A DNA stretch of 64,000 nt from Pyricularia pennisetigena (GCF_004337985.1 NW_021940918.1:496001-560000), one strand, 5' to 3'; shown: positions 34,608-47,150, numbered from the stretch's first letter. The notes: generated by a model not told the origin, from the sequence alone. A program made the numbers and translations.

Positions 34608-35932
34608 ATGGCTTATCACCACCACAGCAGGGCCGACGGCACCTTTTTCGTCGAGTCGGACGATACAGCAATGTCACGGATGAGTGCCAGGGAAGCTGCC
34701 AAGATTCTTGCAAGAAACAAGAGGGAGGTCATCGGGAATGAGCTTTCGCGGCTGGCCGGCGAAGAGTACCTGGAGGATATCATGCAACATATGAGACACA
34801 TGGAGGTATGTTGCCAGAAACCCTGGTCTGGGTGCTCCTTGGATGTTCATCCGCCTTTTGGAGCCTCGTCACTTACACACGCATGAAACAGGACGAGACA
34901 CTCCCCGATGCTAGCCTCATCGACATGCAAAGAGAGATCCAATGGTTCATGCGTCCGTACCTCATCGACTTTCTCGTCGAGGCCCATGCCGCCTTCCAAC
35001 TGTTGCCTGAGACATTGTTCCTCACGGTGAACCTCTTGGACCGGTACTGCTCCAAGAGGGTTGTCTACAAGCAACACTACCAGCTTGTCGGCTGTGCTGC
35101 TCTGCTAATCGCTGCCAAGTATGGTGACAAGAAGGACCGCGTTCCCCAGATCAACGAGCTGAACAACATGTGCTGCGGACTTTATGACGCTGGCATGTTC
35201 ACCCAGATGGAGATGCATGTTCTGAACACTCTCGACTGGACCGTTGGTCACCCGACTGTCGACTTCTTCGCCCAACTGATTGTCGCGGAGGAGAGGGATG
35301 ACAAGGAGGTGGAGTATATGGCTGCCTACATTAGCGAGATCTCGCTGTACTACCGTGACTTCGTCTCGACCAAGCCATCGACCATGGCGAGGGCTTCGCT
35401 AGCCCTGGCAAGGGCTATTCTTGGCAGGCAGGAGGTCAATGATGGTGAATGGGACCACGACCAGAACGCCACCCTTGTGACGCTTTCGCAACACGTGCAC
35501 CAGCCCTCTGTCACCTTGTCCAGGAAGTACGCATCTACACACTACCTGCAGGTGTCCAACAAGCTGGCGGACTTCCTGGCCCACCAAGCAGCCATTAACA
35601 GGGCTGCTGCGATGCCCGAGAACCCAGTAACCCCGACCACCAACGAGTCGATGGCTGCCAAAGCCAACATTTACAGCACTCCTCAGAAGGGTCTGGGCTC
35701 AGTTCCCGGTGTCGCCGATGGTTATCTGACCCCACCAATCACTCCGGACGGACAGTACGGAGCTCCGAACCCGCATGGCGTGCCTCCCAGGTGCCCAGTC
35801 ACTCCGACACCGCAACATCAGCATCAGCAGCAGCAGCAACAACATCAACATCAACAACGCTACTACCCCAACTGCTACCAACAAACGCAACCACCGCAAC
35901 AGCAGACCTCAAACCACGTCACGTACTTATAA
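34608..35932 (+). CDS. G1/S-type cyclin (Cln/Puc1-like)
   Basis: Two exons, 34608-34805 and 34892-35932, giving 412 residues. The cyclin box covers about residues 60-195, with RPYLIDFLVEAHAAFQLLPE, NLLDRYCSKR and AALLIAAKYGDKK, the last two being hallmarks of cyclin N domains; a cyclin C-like fold follows to about 290. The tail is low in complexity, rich in Gln/His and Pro, and has several SP/TP sites (for example VTPTT, TPPITPD, PVTPTP) suited to Cdk phosphorylation and turnover. Closest in character to filamentous-fungal CLN-1 and S. pombe Puc1, which drive the G1/S transition with Cdc28/Cdk1. It is preceded by a very long spacer. The subfamily call is inferred from the cyclin box; cyclin identity is secure. 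Confidence 0.9.
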
Positions 35933-37782
35933 GGACGCGGGTGCATCCAAGATGGAATAATTGGTTGGTCGCCTGACGGCTTGCCATATAAACCTCTTAA
36001 CCCCTACGATACATCGAGCTACCTCGCCACAACTATCCAATAAATCTCCTCTTTTAATCTATCTGGATACATCACAGATGGGACATCTCGGTTGTCAAGA
36101 AAAAAAGATTGCATACCTCCTTTATAAAGGCTTTTGTTGATATCACGGTACAAAATTTCACATCAGCGTCATGGCATCTAGCGTTTCGTTTTCCCTTTAT
36201 TTCCTTTCTCGTCTCGTTCTCCTACATTCCGCTGTTCGATTCATGATAAAATTGTTTCTTCTGTCCCCGCAGCTTTCGGATCTTTCTATGGCCGGCCACG
36301 TCTGCTGCCTCTTTTATTTTCTTTCTTAGGATGCGGTGGAGAAACTATAATACCCGCACCATTCATCTTATATTCTCATTTGATCAATGACTTCATTTGG
36401 CCGGCAAAGAAGTTCAACAACTTTTTGTTTCCTTTTTTTTTTTTTTTTTTTTTTTTTTTCCAGCAGTGGTGGGATCACCAAACGTGGAAACCTTCCTGCA
36501 CAAATTTTCTTTATTTCGAATATCAAAATAGGAGGAGAAAGAACATGAAAAAAAAAAAATTCCAAGGATCGGGGGGAAGCGAGGGAGTCCACCATCCTAT
36601 CCTATCCATTTGACCGAAAGGACGCTCGAAAAGAGGGATCAAAATCCTTGAGGAAAGGGCAAGCTGGCAATTGGAGCGTGGCTTGGGGAATCGGCATTAG
36701 AGTCGGCTCTGCGATACCTGGAGCGGATCGCAACCGACAGCCGAAGCCCATCACGGCTCGAAGATAGCCCCTACAACCCGACACCCTCTTGGAACTTGTC
36801 AGTCAACCAATGAGGCATATCAGATTTGTACATAATTGAGACCAAAAACATGCATCAAATATACAAACATTGCCTCGATTTTCTGTCACGTTTGCTTATG
36901 GGTTTTTTCTTCAACATTTGTCCCTTACTGATTGCTGTTAGTTGGCTGCGTTGAAGCCAAGCTACTAACGTGCAGACATTGTTGAAATAGGTAGGCTTCG
37001 CCTTGGCGCTCTGCCCGTTTGCATCAATACTCTCTACCACGCATGCCACAACCCAGAAGCCAGTCTGCATAACCACGGCAGCAACTAAATCGTCGCAATC
37101 AGGCCCTCCCTGTGAGTAGGCATTGATAAAAAAATAAAAAAAAAAAGCGTTATTGGGTGGTCGCCAAAGCCGGTTGTGGCCAAGAATGAACGAACAGTGG
37201 TTGTACCTCCAAAGCAAGGGATGAGTTATTGGCTTGCATTCCAGACGAGAGCCGATAATCTGACGAATTCCGACCCTATCGAGAGGAATGGAATGTGATT
37301 TGAAGTGGCCGACCTTTTGATCTGTTGCTGAAATTGGAAGTGCATTCCCATCTCCTGATCCGTCATTCTATTATCGCCAGAAGGGATGGTTGTAAGGGGG
37401 AAAGGGGAACATAAACATTGTCGAGATATGGGGTGGACAATGAAATCCGCCCTGTTGTTGTCATCGACTCGCTGTTTTCTCCTTCATCTCCAAACTGCAG
37501 CATTTCATTTTTTCGTTTTCGTTCTAGGCTCTTTTTCATCTTCTCTACAACAAGCTCTTTCTATCTAGGTCACCAACCTTTTGTGCGTCAATCCAGGCAT
37601 ACTACTAGTAACTCACTTGACCGACCTTTTGTATTTGGGGAGTAAAGCAATCTATAGCTACACGACCAAATTATTATTTCTTGGGAGCTTCCGCTCAACA
37701 AACTTGGGAGAACAGGCCTTTGCGATTGCCTGCACTCACAGAAAAAGATACTGAGACCCGGACTGTGGCCACCACCGAGCCG
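35933..37782. other. Spacer between cyclin and orphan gene
   Basis: About 1.8 kb of 3' flank and promoter. It contains a T run of 27 (36433-36459). The reading frame of the next gene is open upstream of its first ATG back to about 37621, so an additional 5' exon cannot be excluded. No other gene is seen. Confidence 0.5.
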
Positions 37783-40673
37783 ATGTTGGAAGGGGAAGAA
37801 GACTTTGTGAGGAGGTTTGAAGATGATGCCGACATGTTTATGATTCCTGACGAAGAGCTGCTCGAGAAACTACTAAACATGGAAGGGGAAGATATTGACA
37901 TGCAAGACGAATCCCTTGATGGCGGATCGCTCCCTCGAACCCCCGGTGGGACCGTGGTCCCGGCCGCGGACGATCCGGAATACCTCGCAATCCAGCAGGA
38001 GCTAGCGGCGGCGTGGAGCCAGCCGAACCGGCGTAAGTGGACGACCAGGGCACCCGTCGGCGTGAACGCAAACGACACCGAGACCAACCACCACTTCAAC
38101 GGGCAGCCGCAGCCGTCCGTGGCGGAGCGCCTGCAGCAGCTGTCCAACTTCCTGGCCGACGAGGACGTGGACCGCAGCCGGTACTGGGACAAGAACATCC
38201 AGGAGGCCCGCGAGTACCTTTCAGCCATCCGGACCATCCCCATGTCCGAAGGGACGCTCGCGCTGCTGCGGGCGGTCGAGAACAAACTCCAGGTGCACGA
38301 GAGCTACGAGCAGTGGCACGCCAGACAGGCCCGCGTGCCCGGGGTGCCGACAGGAGACGAGACCCTGCCGCCGGTGGTCGGGTCGTCGGCCCCGCGCGCC
38401 AACATCCGCAAGGACCCGCGCAAGGTCCTGCACCGCATGCCCGGGGTCGTCAACGCACTGCCGTCTAGGTTCGAGGACGCCCAGAGCCACATCGACGCGC
38501 TGCGTAACTCCCAGACATGGCTGTGGAGCGCCGAAGGCGCCATGGACGAAGACGGGACCAAACTGGCACGCGTCGAGCAGGATGCCTACGACAGCAGCGT
38601 CAGTGGCGGCTCTGCATGGCGCCAGCTTGCCGACCCACCTGACAGCGCCGAGGCTTACGCCATGGAGCGAGGGTACCGCCGCGCGGCGCTGCAGGCTTGT
38701 CTGCGCGCCATCAAAAACGTCGAGAACAGGGCGGTGCGGACGCTGCAGGAGCGGATGGTCCCGCCCGTCACCGCCGCCGAGTTGGAGGCGGAGTGCAAGA
38801 GCGCCCTGGGCCCGTTCTTCTCATCCGTCGGGCTGACCAGGGAGGACGTCGAGAGGAGGACGGCCCAGGGCCGCAAGCAGTGGCACCCGCACGGGATGCC
38901 GTACACCAAGAGGATGAATCGCTTCTGGATGGAGTGGGACAAGTGGTGGGACGAAGCCAGGAAGAAGACGGAGCTGGACAGGCACAACGCCAAGTCCGAG
39001 ACCGATTTTGATGCGCACATCAACACCGGAGCCGACTGGGCCGCGCTGCCGCAGCCGAGATCCGTTTACGCCGACGTGGTGACTCTGAAGGAGTCTTACA
39101 ACAGAGACCTGGAGGCCACGTGCATGAGCATCGTCAAGCTGCTGGGGCGTACGGACCTGGTGTCGCCCAGGCCGCTGATCAAGACCTGTATCAAGACGTA
39201 CGAGCTCGGCCGCGCTGGGCAAGAGGCCCCGGAGGAGATCCGGTGGCGGGACGTAGACAAGGATCAGGAAACTTGGAGACCGCTCAACGTGATCGAGCTC
39301 GGCTACCTGCGGCTGCTGACCACCAGGTCCATCACCCCCAAGATGCTGTGCCGACTCGAGGACCGCGGGGCGCTGTACCTTTGCTTTGCGGAACGGCTGC
39401 AGCGAATCCTTGACGACCTGTCCGAGGACAACATCTTTGAGACGCGCGACACGGCCGTGTCGGTGGAGAAGCTGCTCGAGGAGATGCACAAGGGCGTCGA
39501 CGGCCTGAACCAAAGGACACGCTTCTCCGTGTACGACGCGTGCAGCTGGCTCGACAGGCTGCAGGGGCAGGGCCGGATCCGGTTCACCAAGAGCGTCAAG
39601 GAGTACGGGTACGTCCAGCGTCCGCTTGCACACGTCCACCCCGAGTATCAGATCGGCTACGTTCCGAGCAGGGGCGACGCGAGATTCCGGCAGGCCACAA
39701 AAATATCCACCTACAGAGACTTTGACGCAGTCCTGGCCCCTCGGCCTCAGGATATGGTGACATGGGAACAAATTGTCGGCAGCCGACCGTATCCGTTCTG
39801 GGACGACCACAAGGAGGTCGAGTGGGCCGAGTCCGAAAGGGCCAGGAGACAAGAACACGAGAGATCGTACCCCGAAGAGCCACAGGAAAAGCTCCTCCGA
39901 CCCGCCGTGACCAACTTCTTCATGGTGCTATCCTACAGGCTCGGCTTCACGCTCCGGATGCTCGAGGGTCGTCCACGAGCCGAGAAGCTGACCAAGCAGG
40001 ACATGACCCACTCCATGGCCGACTGGATCCAGACCAAGACCGAATGGGACCGGGTGCTGCTAAAGGCCTCGCCGGGCGTGACAGCAGTCATGCCGACGAC
40101 GCTTTTGCGGGTGCTCGCCGAGATGGACAAGGACAACGCTGCGCCCCAGACGGAAGACCAAGCCGCCAAACTGATCCGCAGCAAGATCATCGGCGAGGCC
40201 GAGGCCAACCTCAACAACCTGTACCCGACCGAGTTCAAGACGTACCTGGCAAAGGACGGCAGCCAAGTGACGCTGCCGATCCGCGACGAGATCTGGGACT
40301 GGGGCGCGCCCGAGATCCGCGGACGGGCGAGGCAGTACTTTTCGCTCCGGCGGTGGCCGGTGCACCTGCAGACGGCGGCGGACCAGGACATGATGGCGAG
40401 GGACCGCGACCTCGACCCCGAGTTGCTGTGGGACCCTTGCGCAGAGGACCTGACCGGGCCCGAGTGGCTGCTTCAAAAGGCGAGACCATGGCAGTTTGAG
40501 GCCGTCAAGGTAAAGGAAGGAGGCAACGGGTACTGGTTTGGCGACACCAAGTTGCAGAAGGAGTACATTGAAGGAGCGGTTACCAATAGGTTTGCCGAGG
40601 GTAAGTGAATTGCGTTTCTTCCTTTTTTCTGGACCATCCCCTCTGCTCTCAACCGAAAGAACAAACTATTGAC

Positions 40674-40715
<42 letters not shown>

Positions 40716-40901
40716 TTTCGCTTTGCAGCGCTACTTGGCCCTCAACAGCCCAAGAAGGGTATTTTGTCTCGACTCTCTGGGTTTTTCCCGTCGACATCAA
40801 GGCCCTCAACACCAGCAGTAGAGCAGCTGCTTCCGGATAGTTACATTGTTCCAATGCAGACAGACACTCCGGCAGCAACGGCAGCAGAAAACTCTGGTTA
40901 A
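37783..40901 (+). CDS. Large protein of unknown function (996 residues)
   Basis: Two exons, 37783-40600 and 40729-40901. The start is the first ATG in the frame (MLEGEEDFVRRFEDDAD); the frame is open further upstream without an ATG. The protein begins with an acidic stretch, is rich in charged residues and Trp throughout, has no signal peptide or membrane segment, and ends in a Ser/Pro-rich basic tail (GFFPSTSRPSTP) encoded by the second exon. Conserved-looking blocks include YGYVQRPLAHVHPEYQIGY and DEIWDWGAPEIRGRARQYF. I do not recognise a domain. The intron (40601-40728) holds a 36-base T run just before its acceptor. Codon use and GC are those of an expressed gene. Likely lineage-restricted cytosolic or nuclear protein. 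Confidence 0.8.
40677..40712 (+). repeat. 36-base poly-T tract in an intron
   Basis: Pure T run on the coding strand a few bases before the 3' splice site of the orphan gene's only intron. It would act as an extreme polypyrimidine tract and is prone to sequencing length error. Confidence 0.9.
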
Positions 40902-41372
40902 CAACAATCAAGGATATACGGAGAATGGATCAACTAGTAAAGACTGGTGTAATTGACAGTGCCGGTATGGATGTTTCAAGTGTTGTGCAATTATGATCGG
41001 AATGGTAAAGAATAACTATAAAATAAAAAGAAATAAAAAATAAAACCAGTTTCATCGGCAACAAAACAAGCTGTTATTTGCTGTTGGTGTATGTTGGGTA
41101 GATTCGACTTGAAAGGAAACCCGGATGTGAACGTCCGGTCAAAAACAAACTCCATGCGGAGCGGCAGTTTGAGTGGAGACTCCACAAAAAAAAAAGGAAC
41201 AAATCTGTGGAGAACCGTTGCCGTCATCTCTCGGTCACGGTTCCGCCATTGAAATCTCCATGCCAATTCCCCCGAAAACACTCGCGCGATTTTCGCAAAG
41301 CCACCGCTCCGGATCCAACAAAGCACGCACACCACCAAGAAAACCGCCGCCAGCAACCAGAGCAAATCAATC

Positions 41373-42164
41373 ATGGGTGCGTCGGCTTCAAAGGCCGCAC
41401 AAAACACAACTCGGAAGTTTCCGAGCAGGGCCAGCAACTTTGCCGCGCCCTCGTCGACCCCGAACCCGAGACCACCACCGGCACCGAGGCAGAATCCCAC
41501 ATCCAAGAGGGGGCCGTCGGTAAAGGATGAAGGTACGACTCCCTGACTACCTGCTTTTTCCATCTCTTCATGCCGATCTAGCAAACACCCACACCACCGA
41601 ACATCTCTCGCCTGGGGGCGCGTCATTCAAACGGTCCCCCATTCGCTACACAAAAGGCCGCTAGCTAGCTTTTCTTGTTACTGACGCGCGATACCGCATC
41701 TCGTTTTTTTTTTTTTTTTTTTTTCCCCAGCAATCCGACTCGACGGCGCAGACCCATCTCCACCGACAATCAGCAATCCAGCCTTTGCCGACCGGCTGCG
41801 GCAGATCGGCGCCGTGCAGCCGAACCCGACCCTGTCGCACTCGTCCACCTTTGCGCAGCGGCAGGGCGGTGGCCCGTCGGCGGCTTACACCCACCCCTCG
41901 TCCGCCGTCGCACAAAACACGACGCTGTCGGCGCTGGCGGCACGCCACAGGATCCAGGAGCAGGCCGACCGCGAGTTCGCCGCCATGGGCAGGGCCGGCT
42001 TCGAGGGCCGCGAGCTGCTCGACGCCGCCACGATCCGCGACGTCCTGATCATGAGGTCGCGCGGAATCGCGCCCGATCGCATCGAGGAGAGGCTCCGGCT
42101 CAAGCAGGGTGTGGTCCGCCGCCTGGGACCGCCGGGCATGGTGGCAGCTCTGGGGGCCAGCTGA
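41373..42164 (+). CDS. Putatively N-myristoylated HTH-like protein
   Basis: Two exons, 41373-41532 and 41731-42164, giving 197 residues. The N-terminus MGASASKAAQ fits an N-myristoylation site (Gly2, Ser6). A Pro/Ser-rich basic linker leads to the C-terminal half, where residues about 130-195 (FEGRELLDAATIRDVL, RGIAPDRIEERLRLKQGVV) form a helix-turn-helix-like fold; fungal orthologues are usually annotated simply as helix-turn-helix domain proteins of unknown function. The intron has a 21-T run ending at the ccccag acceptor. The lipid anchor would argue for a membrane location despite the HTH fold, so a DNA-binding role should not be assumed. Confidence 0.82.
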
Positions 42165-42551
42165 TCCGGTGGAAGAGAGAGAGAGAGAGTGTGTGTGTAT
42201 GTGTGGTTTCTACTGTGCCTTTTTTTTTTCCGAGATTTGATTTTTGTAACAACATTGTATGATATCCATTACGCGATACAGAAGCTGCTGAGCAAGTTGA
42301 GGTTTTGTTTTCTGCTCACGGTCAAACACATCAAGATACACCGCAAGCCTAGGAACAGACCCGAATACAACGTTTCGGGGGGGATGAAAAATAAAATAAA
42401 AATAAAAATAACCCCAAACAGAAAAAAAAGAACGACCAACGCCAAACCGGCTGACTATCCAAAGAGAGAGAGAGAAAAAAAAAAAAAAAAAAAAAAGAGA
42501 GATCCCGCTTCGTTAAAAACCTGCCAAGTACCCCCTCTACTGCCCTCCTTC

Positions 42552-43626
42552 TCACCAGGCGGCGTGACCACCGTCTATCCTGAGGTCGCTACCCGTCATA
42601 AAGCTGCTGGCGTCGCTGAGCAGGAAGACAGCAGCGCCGCGGTACTCTTCGGGGGCGCTGAGGCGACCCAGCATGTTCTCTTTGGTCCAATTGGTGCGGT
42701 ATTCTGGGTGCTCCTTGAACAGGTCCTCCGTCATGGCCGTCACGATGTAGCCGGGCGAGATGGTGTTGACCCTGATGCCGTGCTGGCCCCACTCGGCTGC
42801 CAGGTTGCGACCGAGCTGGATGACTGCGGCTTTGGAGGCGTTGTATACACTGTGTTTTGGTTTTTTTGGTTTTTTTTTGATTATTGTTAGTGTCTTGTGT
42901 GTGTGTCTGTGTGTATGTGTGGTTTTTTTTTTCTTGACTGCAAGTTTGGCATAAAAGATAACAAGGACAAAAAGTAAAAGAAACATACGGGCAAAGCAAC
43001 CCCTTATTGGCAATAGTGCCGCTCATGGACGCGATGAGCGCAATGCTCCCGCCCTGGCCGAGCCTGACCATCTGCCTGGCGACAGCCTGGGCCGTCATGA
43101 AGACGCCCGTGACGTTGATGCTCAGCATGCGATCCGAGTCCTCCTGGTTGTACTCGAGCGCCGGGGTGGCCTGCTGCACACCGGCAGCGGCGATCAGGCC
43201 GTCGATGCGGCCGTGGCGCTCGGCGATGGCCTCGACGGCGCCATTGAGCGCCTCGGACTCGCGCACGTCGATCCGGTGGTACTGCAGCGCGCTGCCGCTC
43301 CCCAACGCCGCCGAGAACTTGTCCGCCACGCGTGCAAAGTCCTCGCTCGGCGACGTGAGCCTGTCGATGGCGTGCACCTCCCTGGCGCCCGCCTCGAGGA
43401 GCGCCTCGGCCTGCACCAGACCCAGACCTCGCCCGCCACCCGACACGACGAGCACCTTGTCCTTGAGGGAGAACTCAGGCAGGTTTGCTGCCGCGCTGCT
43501 GTAGAAGCGGGGTTTGCTGGGCTTGCTGGTCGCGAGCGTCGCGAGGAGGGGGCGGGCGGCTGCGGTTGTGGTTGTGGTGCGACACCTGGTCGCGAGGCGA
43601 GGGGCGGTGCGGGAGAGAAACAGCAT
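42552..43626 (-). CDS. Short-chain dehydrogenase/reductase, probably mitochondrial
   Basis: Two exons, 43626-42989 and 42849-42552, giving 311 residues. Residues 1-45 are rich in Arg, Thr and Ala and lack acids, which suggests a mitochondrial presequence. The classical SDR fold follows: cofactor motif GGGRGLG (63-69), NAAG-like segment IAAAGVQQ, catalytic Ser in ASMSG and YNASK (Tyr215, Lys219), and C-terminal GSDLRIDGGHAAW. The closest known types are D-arabinitol 2-dehydrogenase and sorbose/L-xylulose reductase-like enzymes, so a polyol or sugar substrate is likely but not proven. The intron (42850-42988) has GT-rich and T-rich low-complexity sequence. Confidence 0.9.
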
Positions 43627-45788
43627 TGTGAGAGTTGAGAGGGGAGAGCTCTTGGTGGGATTTTGGTTGTGTCTGTATGTGTTTGAGTGTGTGAAGGAAG
43701 CTCTGTGTACCAGTAGTCGAGTTTATCCAAACCAAACGGGGATTATGACGGAAATGTGGTGTGTTTCTCTATCTGAAAGGTGAAAGAACAAAGAAAACTT
43801 GAACATGCGACAAGTGTGCAACAAGTGCGCAGGAAGTGGTTGGGAACGGGCCGAATCAATGAGCAGATGGGCCGGTATTTGGGGTTTTGACTTTTTAGCA
43901 ACCAGCGCATTGAAGAGAATATTCCGTCGGACCTTGTACAAAATATGAGGATCCACCTCTTTGATCTGCTGAGACGGATTGTCGGATCTGGTTGGATGTG
44001 GATGCACCATCGTAATGTAGATGTAAAGGCAGAAGAAAGAAGTAGATAAGTCTAGACCATTCACTTACAGTATACTTGCTTACTGTCTATCCGACCTCAA
44101 CTATGTCCATGGAGAAAGCGGGCCTTGCTGCAGGGTCGTTGCCACTTACATCGTACATGGCGTCTCGTGCGGGGTGAGGAGACGCAGCTCTTCCCCGCAG
44201 ATCAGCGACAAACTCCCCATAACCACCATCCTTCCTTGTTATCATTTCCTCCCAAGGAAAGTCGGATCTTGCGAATATCATAATCTACAATTCAGCTATT
44301 TTGTCTTGATTGCTTCAACATGACGTTTATGCTATGGGGGTTGGTTTTTGGGGTCAAGTCAATTATAGCTAGCATATTTTGTACCCCAAGACGTCAATCG
44401 GCCCATACACATACACACCAACCACAACTTTGGGTACATGGCAGTACCATTCAGGTGGGGTTGGGTACAAACAACGAACAGGAGAGACACAACCAAGACA
44501 TCAAAACTTGCGCCCAAGACTATGAGGGAGCCACTTTAGCGGACTAGTCTAGGGTTCACTTCTTGGTGGTGGTCTGGTCTTTGTCTTTGGTCCAACGAGT
44601 ACGTGGTGCTGACTACATAATGAGCAATTGAACTGCAAAAACTAAAACCCTTGCCGACGCCGCCGCTATCGGGGCCACCGTCGGATTGCTGTTTTAGGCA
44701 ACCCGGGGTGCCTAAACAACTTATCCAACTGATGGGGTAACGCATAACAGCTGCAACTTGAAAAGTGCTCTGCTTCGACTAAACAAAAACCGTTAACCCC
44801 ACGACTCAAAAGGGGAAAAGGGCAGTTCAAATCGACTCGTGTAACCCAGCTCCCCAGCCTGCCAATCTGTATATAGTACTAAGTTTAGTAGAAGTAAGTT
44901 GTTATCATTCACCTGATGTAATTTTTGTAACCGGGGATTCAACGGGCAAAAGAAAACCTTTGGCTCCATTTTCCAGGGTCATCTCATATCCCCGCACGCA
45001 AACTCGGTCTGGCTTGGTCAACTGATGTCAAACTATAATAATTCAATTCGTTTAGTTTGAATAAATGGGATGGAACCCTGCAGGTGCGGCCATCCGTATT
45101 TTATTTTATTTTATTTTATTCTTTTGCGTGGGTTGCGCGTCTAGAATTGCCGAATGCGGAACTTGAGGCGCTTCGGGTTACTATGCTTGGATACATAGTC
45201 TAAGCATATTTGTCCATGCTATGCGACGAAAATTCGACACTTGCGCGGAGCAAACACACCTACTTGGTTCATGTCAAAATCTGTCTTGTCTTTTTTTTTT
45301 TTTCTCGACAACAGGTAAAACGCAGGCTCTGTCGTTTTTGATGCAGGGGCCGTTCATAAACCACGTGTAATGTTGACGTCTAACTGACTGACTGTTTGAA
45401 GAGAAATACGTCTTGTCATGTCCTACCAAGAAAGACAAGGCGCAGCATGCCCCTGGTGGGTAGATAATTTCAAGTTTCGGCATATGCTTCGACGACCAAC
45501 CCATCCACTAAAGATTTGGGTCTACAGTTTTTTAACATTCAACAAATTTAGGGTTGCACCAGGTTCAAGTTGAACTGAGAATAAAAGTCCTTTTTTTTGA
45601 ATCAAATAAGCATCGTTTAAAAAAAAGGTGTAAGTGAGAATAATACTAAAAGTACAGCACTATTCCTCCACAAAAAAAAAGAAGAATATGAAATCACCCA
45701 GAAAGGCGTCTGCTTCCTCCACTTGCAGACAAATTCAACTCAGAACAACAATGTTCCCTCCCTTCATCACACAGCCTCCACTCATGAC
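43627..45788. other. Gene-free spacer
   Basis: About 2.2 kb between the SDR gene's promoter side and the 3' end of the secreted surface-protein gene. It has a (TTTTA)n stretch at about 45099-45121 and A/T-rich DNA around 45.5-45.7 kb. Short open frames near 44.1 and 44.3 kb are not supported. Confidence 0.5.
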
Positions 45789-46856
45789 TTAAAAGCCGAG
45801 GGCGCTGTTGAAGAGATCAACGGTAGACTGGTCCTTGGTGCCGGCAGCCTGGACCTTAGCCTTGGCCTCGAGGCAGAGAGCCTTGGCAGCAGCGTTGGCA
45901 CCGCAGACGTTGGTCAGCTGGTCGCAGACACGGTTGGTGATGATGTTCGGGTTGAGAGCCTCCTGCTGGCCCTGGGCGACGAGGGCGTCGGTGGGCAGGA
46001 AGGTCAACTCAGTCGCGGCGCGGTTGCCACGTCCGCCCTTGAGGTCGATGGTCGGCGTGCACTTGCCAAAGTCGGCGGCACCGCTGGCGGTACCGTTGGT
46101 AGCAGCTCCTCCGCTGGCAGCGCCGCCATTGTTGTTGCCCTGGTTGTTACCCTGGTTGCTTTTACCCAGGTTGTTGTTGGTCTGGCCGTCGTTCTGCTGT
46201 TTGTTCTGCTGGTCCTTTTGCTCGCTGTTGCAGCTGTTCTGCTGCTTGCTCTTCTGCTGGTTGTCCTTCTTGGCACCGCCGCTGTTGTTGGCAGCACCAC
46301 CGCTGGCAGAGCTGCTGTTGTTCGCAGCACCACCACCCGAAGCCAGAGTCCCGCTGTCACCGAGGATGAAGTTGGAGAAGCCCTGGGCCTGGCTGATGGC
46401 AGCAATGCTGAGGCCGTCGGCGTTGAAGGGGGTATTGACCGACTTCTCGGCGTTGGAGTTCTGGATACCAGAGGGGTCGCTGGCCGGGTCGACCTTGGGG
46501 ATGACACCACGGAGCTCGGCAGTGGCGGGCAGGGAGGCGTCGTCGCAGATCTTGTTGGTCTTGACGGCGAAGGGGTTGAAGTTCATCTCGGCGACCAAGA
46601 GACCTTTGGCCGCCGAGATGACGGCCGGGTCGTTGCCGAGCTCCTCGACTATCTTGTCGGCAAGCTTAACCTTGTCGCATGCCTTGGCAGCGGCCAAAAG
46701 GACACCTGGGACGGAGCCGGAGAGGGTGGCGGCCTGGCCAGGGCTGCCAAAGCTGCCGAGAGCCTGGACGGCAGCCACGGGGATCTGCTCCTGACCGAAA
46801 CGAGCCTCGACGTAGGCGATAAGAGCCGCAACAATGAGAGCCTTGGTGGAAGACAT
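45789..46856 (-). CDS. Secreted Asn/Gln/Gly-rich surface protein
   Basis: A single exon of 355 residues starting at the ATG complementary to 46854-46856. A signal peptide covers about residues 1-18 (MSSTKALIVAALIAYVEA). Two better-conserved parts, about 20-170 and 265-355, each with several cysteines, flank a central low-complexity stretch made of N, Q, G, S, K and A (about 172-260, for example GGAANNSSSASGG). The layout resembles the fungal family annotated as circumsporozoite-like or CELP0028-effector-like proteins, seen in many plant-associated ascomycetes; function is unknown. There is no clear GPI signal. The A-rich leader just before the ATG and the TATA-bearing promoter upstream suggest strong expression. 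Confidence 0.82.
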   Translation of the reverse strand: MSSTKALIVAALIAYVEARFGQEQIPVAAVQALGSFGSPGQAATLSGSVPGVLLAAAKACDKVKLADKIVEELGNDPAVISAAKGLLVAEMNFNPFAVKTNKICDDASLPATAELRGVIPKVDPASDPSGIQNSNAEKSVNTPFNADGLSIAAISQAQGFSNFILGDSGTLASGGGAANNSSSASGGAANNSGGAKKDNQQKSKQQNSCNSEQKDQQNKQQNDGQTNNNLGKSNQGNNQGNNNGGAASGGAATNGTASGAADFGKCTPTIDLKGGRGNRAATELTFLPTDALVAQGQQEALNPNIITNRVCDQLTNVCGANAAAKALCLEAKAKVQAAGTKDQSTVDLFNSALGF

Positions 46857-47141
46857 CTTGAATGATTTTTTTTTTTTTGTGGAGAGAAAAAAAAAAGTAA
46901 ATAGTACTTTTTGTCAGGTAGTAAGATTCCCAAATAAAAGACCGACCTAGCGGTAATTTCGAATCGAAGTTGATAATAAAGTTAGGCTTAGAGAGCGTCG
47001 AAAAAATAAGCAGTTCACAGAACTTGAAAAGAATGGAAGATGCTTAAGTGATTGCAAAAAAAAGAAGGTATAGGCCGAGAATGAATTGGTGGATGAAGAC
47101 AAAGAGAAAGTTGACCGAGAATGCGGGAAGGATAGAAACGT

Positions 47142-47150
47142 TATATATAC
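47142..47150 (-). promoter_or_regulatory. TATA box and CT-rich leader of the surface-protein gene
   Basis: On the minus strand a TATATATAA-type box lies about 290 bases before the start codon. It is followed by a strongly pyrimidine-biased leader (47130-46870), the usual layout of highly transcribed filamentous-fungal genes. Confidence 0.45.

Noticed and set aside
45723..46865. Long plus-strand frame opposite the surface-protein gene
   Set aside because: It is the antisense shadow of a GC-biased gene; the minus-strand reading has the signal peptide, leader and promoter.
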